Positions 13,401 to 23,699 of a DNA stretch of 64,000 nt are shown one piece after another; positions within the stretch are counted from its first letter, which is position 1, and each line of letters starts with the position of its first letter. The position numbers were made by a program, and so were the translations under genes. The notes beneath the pieces are model-generated. The model searched no databases and was not told the origin of the DNA. It was given only the letters and a program-made list of their open reading frames with translations. Source of the stretch: Melastoma dodecandrum (lineage: Eukaryota > Streptophyta > Magnoliopsida > Myrtales > Melastomataceae). The DNA lies in contig JARUPY010000474.1 of NCBI GenBank assembly GCA_029817715.1, forward strand, positions 7,316,001 to 7,380,000, in the 5' to 3' direction.

Positions 13401-13596
13401 GTTTGGTGGAAAAAGGGTCGAACTTTGGCAAAGCAACGATTTCAGAAGTCGAAAAGAAAGGGGGCTTTGTAGAAGAAAGAAGCGGTTGATATTCTAGGGC
13501 TTTGCGAACAAAAGGCGGGAAAGAGATTCTTGCTTGACAAGATTCGGTCAAAGCACGGTCGTTTAAGTAGAAAGATAAACACAAAGTTCCCCACAT
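10430..13596 (-). pseudogene. Antisense plant mobile domain (PMD) gene inside the Tat element
   Basis: Read on the minus strand from just inside the polypurine tract, several open stretches in changing frames make up one decayed protein. The N-terminal part is 13366-13596. The PMD core at about 12500-13000 shows IFLPMGPMTTTIEDVCLLLG (12838-12897), the signature GPMT-T-x-EDV-LLG of the plant mobile domain. It is followed by a WSYWNSALTPRDLVG region and a YNLQLFVRQLGF motif in 12065-12508, matching the R-Q-F/L-G element of that family. The C-terminal part (10618-11790) is Lys/Arg/Ser-rich and probably disordered. PMDs are known from gypsy elements, MULEs and host MAIL/MAIN proteins; their biochemical role is unclear. 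At least three frameshifts are needed. The open frames run against gag-pol, so expression would need its own promoter. Confidence 0.72.
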
Positions 13597-13602
13597 ATGT
13601 TT

Positions 13603-13621
13603 AACAAAGGTGGGGGCTTAA
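13603..13621 (+). other. Polypurine tract of the Tat element
   Basis: AACAAAGGTGGGGGCTTAA lies immediately before the 3' LTR. A G-rich purine run here is the usual primer for plus-strand DNA synthesis. Confidence 0.7.
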
Positions 13622-14554
13622 TGTTGAGACACATGAATTTCTAGTCTTCGTCCTCAAGGGGCCGAAGAAGTAAAACTTTGTGCGAGCACCATTTAAGACG
13701 AACAGGGCCCAATATCAACTCTCCTCGAGAAATCTGCGCTGGCGCAACTCAAGAAGTACTTCCCAAGTAGAGGTGCAAGGCCAACGGTACTCGAGAAATG
13801 TCTCTAGAGAACGCCACAGGCGAATCTATTATCGCTCGAGACATAATAACATCTCACTACTCGAGAACCCGTTTAAACCACATCCATTTACGATAGTGGA
13901 GCATGACACGTGGTAAAACCAGAAAGGCTAACTGAACACGACGTGCATAGTTCCTACAAAATAGGAACCAAATCGTACACACGATCTAAGAAGATCTTAT
14001 ACTAACTAAACAATCGCAACCGTCAGATGCTGGGTTATAAAACGGAAACACACAGATCCTCAGACTTTGCTCTGATTTTATCTTTTTCCTTTTTACCAGC
14101 TTCCTGAACCTTCCACCCTCAGTGCCGTCGATTTGATTCTGGTATTGTTGACCTGCAACCACTTCGAATCCACCTTCCACCCTCAGTGTCGTCGCACTCA
14201 ATTCCGGTGATGTTGAAGCTCGATCACCGATCCACCAAGGTAGATTCCATTAAAGGGGTCTGTCATAGCCGTTGTTCATCCGCCGTCGACCGTTGTGAAG
14301 CATCGTCAAGTCTGTTTTATTGTTTTTCCGTTCAAGTCAGGTATGTAAGTGTCGCGTTGTGTTGTATTAAATTCCGGTATTGTGTTTACCCTTTTCACTT
14401 ACATTCGTTTACTTTACGATGACAATACTAAACATTGTAAATTCAGTACCGTTGTATTAAATTTGGGTACTGCGTTTAACCTTACTTTACGGCGACCACA
14501 CATTCATTATAAAATTCGATATGTGTTGCGAGGAACGCAATTTTCGCGCCAATA
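13622..14554 (+). repeat. 3' LTR of the Tat element
   Basis: Full-length copy of the repeat at 1560-2182, 933 bp, starting TGTTGA after the polypurine tract. It keeps a candidate TATA box (TATAAAA, 14036-14042) and the downstream region missing from the 5' copy. It ends CGCGCCAATA and is followed by GCATC, the proposed right TSD. Confidence 0.88.
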
Positions 14555-14930
14555 GCATCCAAACGTATAATCTCAACAACTACTTGTGGGATCTCAACAT
14601 CAAAACCTTGGCGATTTGATTTGACCCCGACGTGAACTAATTTGCATGAATTAAAGTTAGAAGAGAGGCTTAATTTTGTTCACAATAGCAACGACCGAAC
14701 ACCCAACAAGATCCTTTTAATCATTCATGTAAGTAATCCGGGCAATGTTTTTTGGGGGGGGGGGGGTACCACCTTTTAGTTAAAACATGGCTTTCATAAT
14801 TCCCAACTAAATTTTAGTAGGACTGACTCAAATCATTACCCAACATTGTATTCATTTGTCGATCCACTCATTCCTTGTTTCTTCAATGACAATTTTGAAT
14901 CGGAGGGAGGAGTTTTGTCCTTACCAGGAA
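14555..14930. other. Spacer between the Tat 3' LTR and the copia remnant
   Basis: No gene is seen. A G tract of about 14 bases lies at 14753-14766. The missing 3' LTR of the copia element would be expected here, but nothing similar to its 5' LTR (29010-29287) can be found. Confidence 0.45.
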
Positions 14931-14934
14931 CCCC

Positions 14935-16115
14935 GTGGGAAAAAAATCACTTCTCAAAGGTCGTCGCAGGCAAAGCCTTTGTAAATAAATATGCCAGATT
15001 ATCTTAAAAACGAATTCGTTGAATGTCAATATCATGTGTGAAAAATAATTTTGGTGATGTGTTTCGTTCTATCGCCTTTGATATATCATCCTTTCAATTA
15101 AGCAATGCAAGCAACATTATCCTCATATAATGTCGTCGGGACATTATCCTCATGTAAACCACATGATTCTCTAATGTGATGTATAATAGATCTCAACCAT
15201 ACACATTCTCAACTTGCTTCATGAATCGCTATAATCTCATAAGGCAGTAAAAGTCTGCTTCATATATTTCCAAGATGCAGTACCACCACAAGTGAATACA
15301 TAACCCGATTGAGATTTACCATTATGAGGATTGGATAAATATCCCGCATCTGTATATCCTATTAATTTTGCTTCAAGCGTATAAGGATAATATAAACCCA
15401 TATTCATTGTACCTTGAAGATATCTAAATATGTTGTTTTATCCCATTCCAATGTCTCCTTGTAGGAGATGAGCTATATCTTGCTAATAAATTTATATCAA
15501 ATGATATATCATGTCTAGTATGACTAGCAAGATACATTAGTGCTCCAATAGCACTAAGATATGGTACTTCAGGATCAATTAGTTCTTCATTCATTTGAGG
15601 TTGAAATGGGTCTTTATTTACATCAAGCGATCTCATGACCATTGGACTACTCAATGGATGCGCTTTATCCATATAAAATCTTTTTAACACCTTTATGTAT
15701 AAGTAGATTGATGGAAAAAAATCTATTTTCTAAATGCTCAATCTTCAAACCAAAACATAACTTTGTTTTCCCGAGATCTTTCTTCTCAAATTCTTTCTTG
15801 AACCAACTATTTCAGATAGTTTATTAGCGGTTCCAATAATATTCAGATCATCAACATAAATCACAATTATTACAAGTTATGATCCAGACCTCTTAATAAA
15901 CAAACATGAACATATTGGCTCATTCCGATACCCATTTTTCAACAAATATTTACTGAGATGTTTAGACCACAAACGTCCAGATTGTTTCAATCCATATAAA
16001 GATCTACATACGATTATACCACAAACGATTATACCACAAACGTCCAGTAAAGGTCTCGATGATTTGAATTACATGCTTCTGACATTTTAAATCATTCAGG
16101 GAGTTTCATGTATAT
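14935..16115 (-). pseudogene. Copia reverse transcriptase (end) and RNase H, distal part
   Basis: Minus-strand frame 15424-15690 carries the connection region typical of copia (VPYLSAIGALMYLASHTRHD). It continues in other frames through the RNase H motif GYTDAGYLSNPH near 15320-15360 and ends with the copia C-terminal signature (IDIQRIR, DNLA-LFTKALP) near 14960-15030. Upstream, at about 15845-15870, the inverted sequence of a YVDD-type catalytic box is recognisable. Stops and indels are frequent. This is the downstream half of the reverse transcriptase whose upstream half is at 26800-27333. Confidence 0.8.
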
Positions 16116-16120
16116 GTCGT
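16116..16120. repeat. Left target-site duplication of the Athila element
   Basis: GTCGT directly before the left LTR. The right copy is TTCGT at 26795-26799, one mismatch. Confidence 0.65.
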
Positions 16121-17352
16121 TGTTCACAGAAACGCACACACAAGTATACGTGTCGCACAAGTAATAAAGTAATGAGTAAAAGTCGTTCCCAGGGAGATTG
16201 TTCAAAATATTTTATCGATTATCAACTTAACAAGTCTCAATCTGGCCAGTAGAGTTTTAATTAGTAAAAGATTTAATGTAAGAATGAAAAGAGCAACTAA
16301 ACAAAAGCAAGTATAGAATAAATCAATGGATGAAGAACCCAGGACTATGAATCCCCTATCGTTCATGAACTATCTGTACTCATCTTCCTCAATTCCCTCA
16401 ATTTCACGTTTACTAACCACAATTCTTATAGTTCGTTAGACCTCTCTCGAGTTTGTAACGGTGAATTATAAATTATCCGTAAACCTATATCTCTATAGTG
16501 ATGTACAAACAACTATAACCCTTTAAGTGTCAATTGTTGTCTTCATTACCTACGAGCGTATATCTCTATACTCCTCTGAGTTAATATGATCTCTTAGGCT
16601 TAACCTAGGTTATATTCTCCCACTTCTAAACCTAAGTCCCTCCTCGAGTCCACTAAAGAATAAGAAATTAAACAAATCGGCAATCAACCCAATATGCAAG
16701 CATTAAGCACAAGAGAACATACGCAGACATAAAACTTCATGAATAAATTTCGAAAAAGAGTTAAGACAATCAACTATACGAGTCGGTTCATCACCGTTCT
16801 AGATAAAAGATTTAGTTATGCATACTAGCCGACAAGCAGAGCAAGAAGGGAAAAGAAAAGAAAATCTTCATCGTCTTCTCCGATCTCTCTTCTTCACCCG
16901 TCGTCTCCCAGCCTCTGTTCCCCTAATACTCACGATTTAAACACCTTTATAGCTAGGGTAAATCTTCCCAAAGCACCCAATATTTTTGGAAATAATAAAA
17001 AAAAATTATCTCGCCTCGTGTGGCCACACGAACCTTTCTATCCAATTCTACCGCTCTTGTGTGGCCACACCAAATCCACGCGTGGCCACACGACTCTTCC
17101 TGTCAACCAGCTTCCCTCTCGGCAACTCTACCTTCTTGTCACTCCTCCTTCAAAATGTCTTCCTCGACATAGATTTCGCGTTGTATTGACTCTTTTTCCT
17201 GCAAAAAAACATCACGAGTGCAAACGTACCCAAACAAAGCGACTAAACCTAAAATAACATGTAACTAACTATATATGCACATAAATATCGGATATTTAAC
17301 ACTCATTAGGCTCCTAAATGAGAGATATAACTCTAATTTCTTTGAGTTAACA
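16121..17352 (-). repeat. 3' LTR of the Athila element
   Basis: Starts TGTTCACAGAAACG and ends GAGTTAACA on the plus strand; matches 25567-26794 over its length. It holds two perfect copies (17018-17029, 17059-17070) and one near copy (17080-17091) of the palindrome GTGTGGCCACAC. The same positions are eroded in the other LTR. Confidence 0.9.
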
Positions 17353-17367
17353 CACCCCCTAACCTAA
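17353..17367 (-). other. Polypurine tract of the Athila element
   Basis: Read on the minus strand, AGGTTAGGGGGTG lies directly before the 3' LTR start, the expected place for the plus-strand primer. Confidence 0.6.
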
Positions 17368-18393
17368 TTTTTTTGCTAGTCCCAAGCAAACCAGGGAGAA
17401 AACAATGCACCTAAAACACTCTAATGAAAACTTAAGCATGGTCGTCGGAGTCGTCAATCAAGCTTTTTTTTCTCAAATATCAACTGCTCAACTAGCATAG
17501 TCAGATTCCTGCCCTTACCAAACTCGTGTTTCGACAACCTCTTGTACCTATTCTCCACTTTTTTCATAAAAACATTTTCAAAAACCACATTTTCAGCTTA
17601 AAACAAGTCCATCACTCAAATAACACATTTCAAAAAGATGATTTACAAAACCACCCTAACACCTCGATCCGCTTGCGCCAGGTATCACTCATATCACAAA
17701 TTTCTCAACTTTTTTCTTTTCTTTTTTTTTCTTGCTCGATTCTAAATGTCTTATCGGTAATAATGGAGACTCATGTAACGAGCTTTTGACAAATGACTCC
17801 CGAATTGATCCAAGGGATTAGGTGATAAAGCACCCCTTAGATCTAATAACTCAAGCCACCACTATCACGACTCACACCACATGTATTTATTCAGGCATTC
17901 TGTTGATTTTTCATACTTTCTTTCTTCTCTTCTTTTTTCCGCCTGAACATTGGTACTCAGAGCCTTGGCAAGATGTTTCCTTTTTTTTTTCATTCAACCT
18001 ATACGTTCACTTAACAAGGTTATCTAGGTGACTCTACTCCTCCCTAACTTCCATGTGCTCTTAGAGATCTGGGCTCGTTTTAGTCATAAAACTAATTTCT
18101 TCCCTAGCTGTGGATAGGAACACAATATCACCTCGCACAAGTCAGAGTTCAGACTCTCATCCTCCCACAACTAGAAGCGTAACCGATTAATCACATCATT
18201 GAACACAATTATACCAACTCCGACTCTCTAAATTGAAATTGCAAATATAATCTCATGCATTCAACTAATCTAACCTATAAACAATGCAAATGCAAATGCA
18301 AATCCCCCCAAACCTAGATGAATAATCGTCCCGATGATAAAAGAAATAAGAAAAATAAAAGAAATAAAATGAAAAAGGGAAACGACACGCACC
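17368..18393 (-). other. 3' untranslated region of the Athila element
   Basis: No conserved reading frame. AT-rich with pyrimidine runs (plus strand) near 17710-17740, 17915-17945 and 17980-17992. Long non-coding stretches before the 3' LTR are usual for Athila. Confidence 0.5.
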
Positions 18394-19274
18394 TTATTCA
18401 TCATCTTCTGATTCCTCATTCATGTCGTCCTTATTATTGGATGGGGTATGTGCAAAAGGGTCTTCAAGATCGGTGATGTCCACATCTAAAACCGCCGCAA
18501 ACCGTCTATTGCACTCGACTTGATAATGCATGAATTCTTCCATTTGTTGCCATTGGTCGACGAATTTGGTGCTTCTTGTAGACGAAGACGCTGCAAAACC
18601 AGAAGGGCTAGAGATATGTTGTTGTGCAGGTCGAGACGTATTACCTTCATCGTCGTTATGTTTATGATCAAAATCTCGCGACATCATGTTCATGGTGGCG
18701 CCATTAAGCAGCCTTGGAGGATGGCGCAACTCTTTCTTGGTATCCCAACTCACACCCGCTCGTCTGCATAATTTAAAAATTGTAGCGGGGAACCACATCC
18801 CAGGCTTGGGATCCTACAAGGCTTTTGTTAGCATTCGATAAATCAGTGCTCTATGTCAATATGCCTACCTTCCATGATGCAAAATATTAGTACAACCCTT
18901 TCCTTGGTGACATGCGTCGTGTTCGTTCTAGGAATAAGCCTACTGGATATGAATTGTAACCACATGCGAGCCTCGGGATACAAATCACTATTTCTAAGGG
19001 CCAAGGGCTTATTCTCTGTAGACATTCTCCAAGTCGAGCCGTTGACTGTGAGACATTCTAGTACATCAGTCGGGTTAAAATCTTCCTCTAAGGCTGCTCT
19101 AAAATCATCACGTTCGATCTTTGGAAGCTCATAGAGCTCGGCTATTGCTGCATCGCTAAAGCAAATCAATTTTCCACTCACATAAACAGCATCCGGTGGG
19201 TTTTCAACATTACCAGCATTGGCATAAAATTCACGCACAATCGGCATTACAATCGCACCTCGCGACGCGGCCAA
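18394..19274 (-). pseudogene. Envelope-position ORF with plant transposon protein domain (Athila)
   Basis: Two minus-strand open stretches (18843-19274, 143 residues; 18394-18798, 134 residues) form one protein. The first carries VMPIVREFYANAGNVE and VYVSGKLICFSDAAIAELYE, the signature of the domain annotated as putative plant transposon protein, found after integrase in Athila elements. The second is acidic at its C-terminus (SNNKDDMNEESEDDE) and looks disordered. No transmembrane segment or signal peptide is evident, so calling it an envelope protein would rest on position alone. A gap or frameshift between the two parts, at about 18800-18840, breaks it. Confidence 0.72.
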
Positions 19275-19839
19275 CTTCTCTCATTGAAATTTTGCAATTA
19301 AGTTCATAAATTCATACATACCCGAATGATTAGCATCAAGGCCTCGTTCCAGGACAATCATCCGACTTATCAAGGCTTAACGGTAGCGTTCCTCCGCTTC
19401 TTCCGACAAACTCCATCTCACCCTAGTCCTAGTGGTGGGTTCCTTGATGGATTTCGACTTCTTTTTAGGTGCCATGAGCAGCACAAATCACACAATCGCA
19501 CAATAACAAAGAGCAAACCTGAATCTAGACAGTACCCAAAGAGAGGTGGGTTGGAGGATACAAACCGCAGGTGGGTCGAGATGCCGGTTTCGTTACTCAA
19601 AGAGAAGAAGTAAGACCCACCACTCCTAGTTGATGGAATCGGGTGGATGCAATTGGACGGGGCAGTGCACCACGGGAGATGGGTGAGCGTTGTGGAGGAC
19701 GGCCGGTGTAGGTGGGCAAATGGGAGTTCTTCCTTTCCCCTAGGGTAAGAGCAAAACAAAAGTAAAGATTCTAACAGAAGAGAAATGATGGAACAATTTT
19801 GATGTTGATTTTTATTATTTTTTTAATTAATTTTTTTTA

Positions 19840-20010
19840 AGTCGTGCGGCCACACAAAAGTGTGGTGTGGCTGCACAAAACCTTCTGTGGTGGAGGCTGT
19901 CGCCCCTATGGCCACACAAAAGTGGGTTGTGGCCATACAAAACCTTATGTGGTGGAGGCTGTCACTCGTGTGGCCACACAAAAGTGGGTTCTGGCCACAG
20001 AGAACCTTCT
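19840..20010. repeat. Tandem repeats of about 62 bp with GTGTGGCCACAC palindromes
   Basis: About three units share ACAAAA(C/G)..., a GGTGGAGGCTGTC block (about 19889 and 19951) and the half-site GGCCACACAAAAGTG. The unit at 19968-19979 has the perfect 12-bp palindrome GTGTGGCCACAC that also occurs in the LTR of the same element. They lie in the spacer between integrase and the envelope-position ORF. Confidence 0.7.
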
Positions 20011-20299
20011 GTCCACCGCTTATTATCTGCATGAAAATTATGGTGAACTAAAAATAGAATCAAAATTGAATAAAATAAATAAAAATAAAAAATGCATAAA
20101 TTAATCTGAAACGAGATATTGGGTTGCTACCAATAAGTGCTTGATTTAATGTCGTCGGCTTGACGCTTGACTTCGGTTAGGCGTCTTCCATCATTAGTGT
20201 CACCGGGTCCTGGTTAACAATACCACCTAAGAAGGGCTTCACTCGGCTAGTATTTACCTTAAACCTATTTGAATCATCATTTTCCAACAACACGAGAAC

Positions 20300-21460
20300 T
20301 CCGTAAAGTAATACCTAGGTGATCTTGAATGGACCAGACCAACGAGATTTAAATTTTTCTGGAAACAACTTAAGACGTGAGTTAAATAAAAGCACGAGCT
20401 GACCTGGAAAAAAATTTTGATCTTTAATTCGACGATCATGCCACACTTTGGTTTTCTCTTTATAGGTTCGGGTATTCTCATAAGCTTCTGAACGAAATTC
20501 TTCCATTTCATTCAGTTGAATAAGCCTATGTTCTCTTGCCGCAGTTGGATCCATGTTGAGCTTTTGAATCGCCCAATACGGTTTATGCTCTAGTTCCACT
20601 GGCAGATGACATACTTTTTCGAAGACCAACTTGTATGGAGATGTTCAAATTGGGGTCTTGAATGCTATCCGATATGCCCATAGAGCATCATCCAATTTGA
20701 TCGACCAATCCTTCCTGTTAGTGCTCACCGTTTTTGCCATGATGCTCTTTATTTCTCCATTTGACACTTCCACTTGGCCACACGTTTGCGGATGGTACGG
20801 TAATGCAATCTTTTGCTTGACTCCTTATTTTCTCATGAGTGCAGTGGATTTTCCATTGCAAAAATGTGCTCCGTTGTCACTAATAATGGCCCTTGGTGCT
20901 CCAAAACGTGTGAAAATTTGTTTGAGAAACTTTAACACTCCACGAGCATCATTAGTTAGCAATGCAACCGCTTCAACCCATTTAGATAGATTGTCAACCT
21001 CAACTAGAATGTATCTATTCTTAAAAGAGTCAACAAAGGGACGCATGAATTCTATTCCCCACACATCCAAGATTTCCACTTCTAATATGTTTTGTAAGGG
21101 CATCTTATCACGACGAGAAATGTTTCCCACACGTTGGCAACGATCACAATGAGCAATAAAATTAAATGCATCTTTAAAGAGGGTGGGCCAAAAGAAACCT
21201 GACTGAAGAACTTTTGCAAGCCGAAGTGTCCACCATATGGAGCTACATGGCATTGCTAAAGAATCGGCATTATTTCCTCTTCAGGGACACATTGCAGAAT
21301 GACCTGATATGCACATTTCTTGAAAAGAAGAGGTCCATCCCACATATAAAACTTAACTTCATGTACAAACCTCTTGCGTTGTTGACTTGTGATGTCCGGA
21401 GGAAGAACCCTTGGTATGATGTAGTTTACATAGTCGACATACCACGATGCAGCTGCATCA
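20300..21460 (-). pseudogene. Integrase of the Athila element
   Basis: The zinc-binding HCDRCQRVGN motif is at about 21110-21145. The core follows with EILDVWGIEFMRPF (first Asp, near 21050-21090), ISDNGAHFCN (second Asp, near 20850-20880) and, further on, the C-terminal domain in 20315-20629 with KVWHDRRI and [31 protein letters not shown] sequence. The catalytic Glu region lies between the two open stretches in another frame (about 20640-20820). There is at least one frameshift at about 20825. Confidence 0.85.
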
Positions 21461-21469
21461 ACAGTGAGT

Positions 21470-22920
21470 AGTTGTTCATCTGGAAAAGAATCATCAATCA
21501 TTGTTGAATGTGCAGTTACATTTCCCGCTTCTAATCTTGACAAGTGATCTGCCACCTGGTTCTCGGTCCCTTTCCTGTCCACAATAGTTAAGTCGAACTC
21601 TTGCAACAATAACACCCAACGAATTAATCTTCGTTTTGCGTCAGCTTTAGAAATTAAGTATCGTATAGTTGCATGGTCAATATGAATAATAACTGCAGAT
21701 CCAATTAGATACGATCTAAAGCTGTCAAAAGCAAGCACAATTGCTAACATTTCTTTCTCTATTGTGGCATAATTTACCTGTGATGGATCTAGTGACTTGC
21801 TAGCATAGTAGATTGCATGAAAATCCTTATCCTTTTTCTTCCCTAAGACAGCTCCTATGACTCTGTCACTAGCTTCACACATAAGTTCAAACGGGAGATT
21901 CCAATAAGGAGCTATGATGATCGGGACGGAGAGTAACCTTCCTTTCAAATCAAGAAATGCTTCCATACACTTACTGCCAAATGCAAAAGGTGCATCTTTC
22001 TCCAAGAGGTTACATAACGGTTTGGTAATTTTGGAGAAATCTTTTATGAATTGCCTATAGAATTCGGCATGGCCCAAGAAGCTTCGTACACCCTTTACAG
22101 ATGTTGGAGGCGGCAGTTTCTCGATCGTGTCCACTTTAGCCTTGTCAACTTCAATACCGCTCTCAGAAATCCTGTGGCCAAGAACAATACCTTCTCACAC
22201 CATGAAATAACATTTTTTCCAATTTAAAATCAAATTTGTCTCTTCAAAACGATTTAGGACAGCCTCAAGGTCTCAAGGTTATCTAAACAGTTTTCAAATG
22301 TTAATCCGAACGCGGAAAAATCATCCATAAATACCTGAATGGTCTTCTGAATTATGTCAGATAAGATTGATATCATGCACCGCTGAAAAGTGGCAGGTGT
22401 GTTACATAAACCAAACGACATGCGGCGAAAAGCAAACGTACCGTAAGGGCAAGTGAATGTGGTCTTTTCCTCATACTCTAGTGGGATTGCTATTTGGTAT
22501 AACTAGAAAAACCGTCAAGAAAATAATAATAACTTTTACCTGCAAGTCGATCCAACATCTGATCAATAAAGGGAAGTGGGAAGTGGTCCTTGCATATGGC
22601 TGCATTGAGTTTCCGATAGTCCATGCATACTCTACAGCCTGTGACTGTCCTTGTTGGGATGAGTTCGTTTTTGCTATTTTCAACAATTGTCATGCCTCTT
22701 TTCTTCTGCACATATTGTACTGGACTCACCCAAGAACTATCCAAGATCGGATAAATAATACCTGCATCAAGCCACTTAATAATTTCTCTTCTCACCACTT
22801 CCTTCATGTGCGGGTTTAGTCTTCGTTGTTGTTCAACTGTGGGCTTTTTGTCATTGTTCAACACGATCTTATGCATGCAAAGTGTTAGACTAATCCCTTG
22901 ATGTCCGCGATTGTCCATCC
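21470..22920 (-). pseudogene. Reverse transcriptase and RNase H of the Athila element
   Basis: Reverse transcriptase begins at about 22918 (KIVLNNDKKPTVEQQRRLNP), passes through CRVCMDYRKLNAA-CKDHFPLPFIDQMLDRLAG (22550-22640), and continues after a frameshift near 22490 with the YGTFAFRRMSFGLCNTPATFQ segment and the catalytic FMDDFSAFG box near 22310-22345. RNase H is in the long open stretch 21256-22134 (292 residues), with FELMCEASDRVIGAVLG, the ATIEKEMLAIVLAFDSFRSYL block and an IHIDHATIRYLISK segment. This stretch ends in the integrase N-terminal linker. It copies the element RNA and degrades the RNA strand in intact relatives. Confidence 0.9.
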
Positions 22921-23339
22921 AATGGTCGTCGTATGCTTTCGGAGCACTTGTAACAACATCTCATCCTGCTTGTTAGTCAACGATGATGATATGATAACTA
23001 AAAGAGTGTTTTCCTTACCCAAGTAAGAATATCTCAAATGCTCGGGCAACTGTTTTAGTTTTAAATTAAGAGGTTCTTCAATGGATGGCTTTGCTATCGA
23101 TGAAGGACGATCAAGAGGTTCCACCCTTTGGAATTGACATATATATGCCATATCGCCTTTCTCAATTTCCTCGTCATGTGGTGCATTTTCATGCGACTTT
23201 TCTTCCTTTGACTTCACCTAACAAAATTCTAGAATCGTCTCGTAGGCGACTTCTTCAATTATGTCCACGTATCTACACTCATTAGATTCATTAGGCATCT
23301 TCATAGTATTATAAATGTTGAAGGTTACCTCCTAGTAAT

Positions 23340-23660
23340 GAACTCCCATCGTCAGTTCTCCCTTCTAGACACCAATTAATGTTTTCCACGTGACTAGGAA
23401 CGGTTGTCCTAGGATGATGGGGATCTCACGATCTTCTTCGTAGTTTAATATCACAAAATCAGCCGGAAATATGAACCTGTCAACCTTCACCAACATCCTC
23501 CACAATACCCTTAAGATAAGTATAAGAACGATCGACTAATTCTAGAGTGAGTGATATAGGTCTTACCTCACCGATATTTAATTTCTCAAAAACAGAGAAT
23601 GACATTAAGTTGATACTCGCTCGCAGATCACATAAGGCATGTCCGAAAAAATCCTTCCCA
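23340..23660 (-). pseudogene. Aspartic protease of the Athila element
   Basis: Minus-strand sequence shows the active-site segment CDLRASINLMSFSVF (about 23590-23640), where Athila proteases normally have D-L-G-A-S; the Gly to Arg change would disturb the active-site loop. The flap and C-terminal motif [14 protein letters not shown] lies near 23400-23445. A stop or frame break separates the two segments. The position between gag and reverse transcriptase is as expected. Confidence 0.72.
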
Positions 23661-23699
23661 ATGCTACATGGGATGTTAAACTTACCTGGATCCTTAAGC

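Larger units (their letters stand above)
1560..14554 (+). mobile_element. Degenerate Ty3/gypsy LTR retrotransposon, Tat-type
   Basis: Two related terminal repeats (1560-2182 and 13622-14554) begin TGTTGA and flank gag, protease, reverse transcriptase, RNase H, a second archaeal-type RNase H and integrase in the Ty3/gypsy order. The second RNase H and the long non-pol region after integrase are hallmarks of the Tat (Tat/Ogre/Retand) lineage. The proposed 5-bp TSD is GGATC at 1555-1559 and GCATC at 14555-14559, one mismatch. Every pol domain holds stops or frameshifts, so the copy is dead. The 5' LTR lacks about 310 bp that the 3' LTR keeps. The sequence TCGAG (often CTCGAG) recurs unusually often through the element. 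The lineage call rests on domain content and motif style, not on a phylogeny. Confidence 0.9.

Noticed and set aside
10430..13596. Host MAIL/MAIN-like gene into which the Tat element inserted
   Set aside because: The region ends just inside the polypurine tract and lies between the LTRs, so it is internal to the element.
19326..19759. Overlapping ORFs on both strands between the Athila envelope-position ORF and the tandem repeats
   Set aside because: No recognisable domain, Ser/Pro-rich chance frames; possibly part of the upstream region of the extra ORF.
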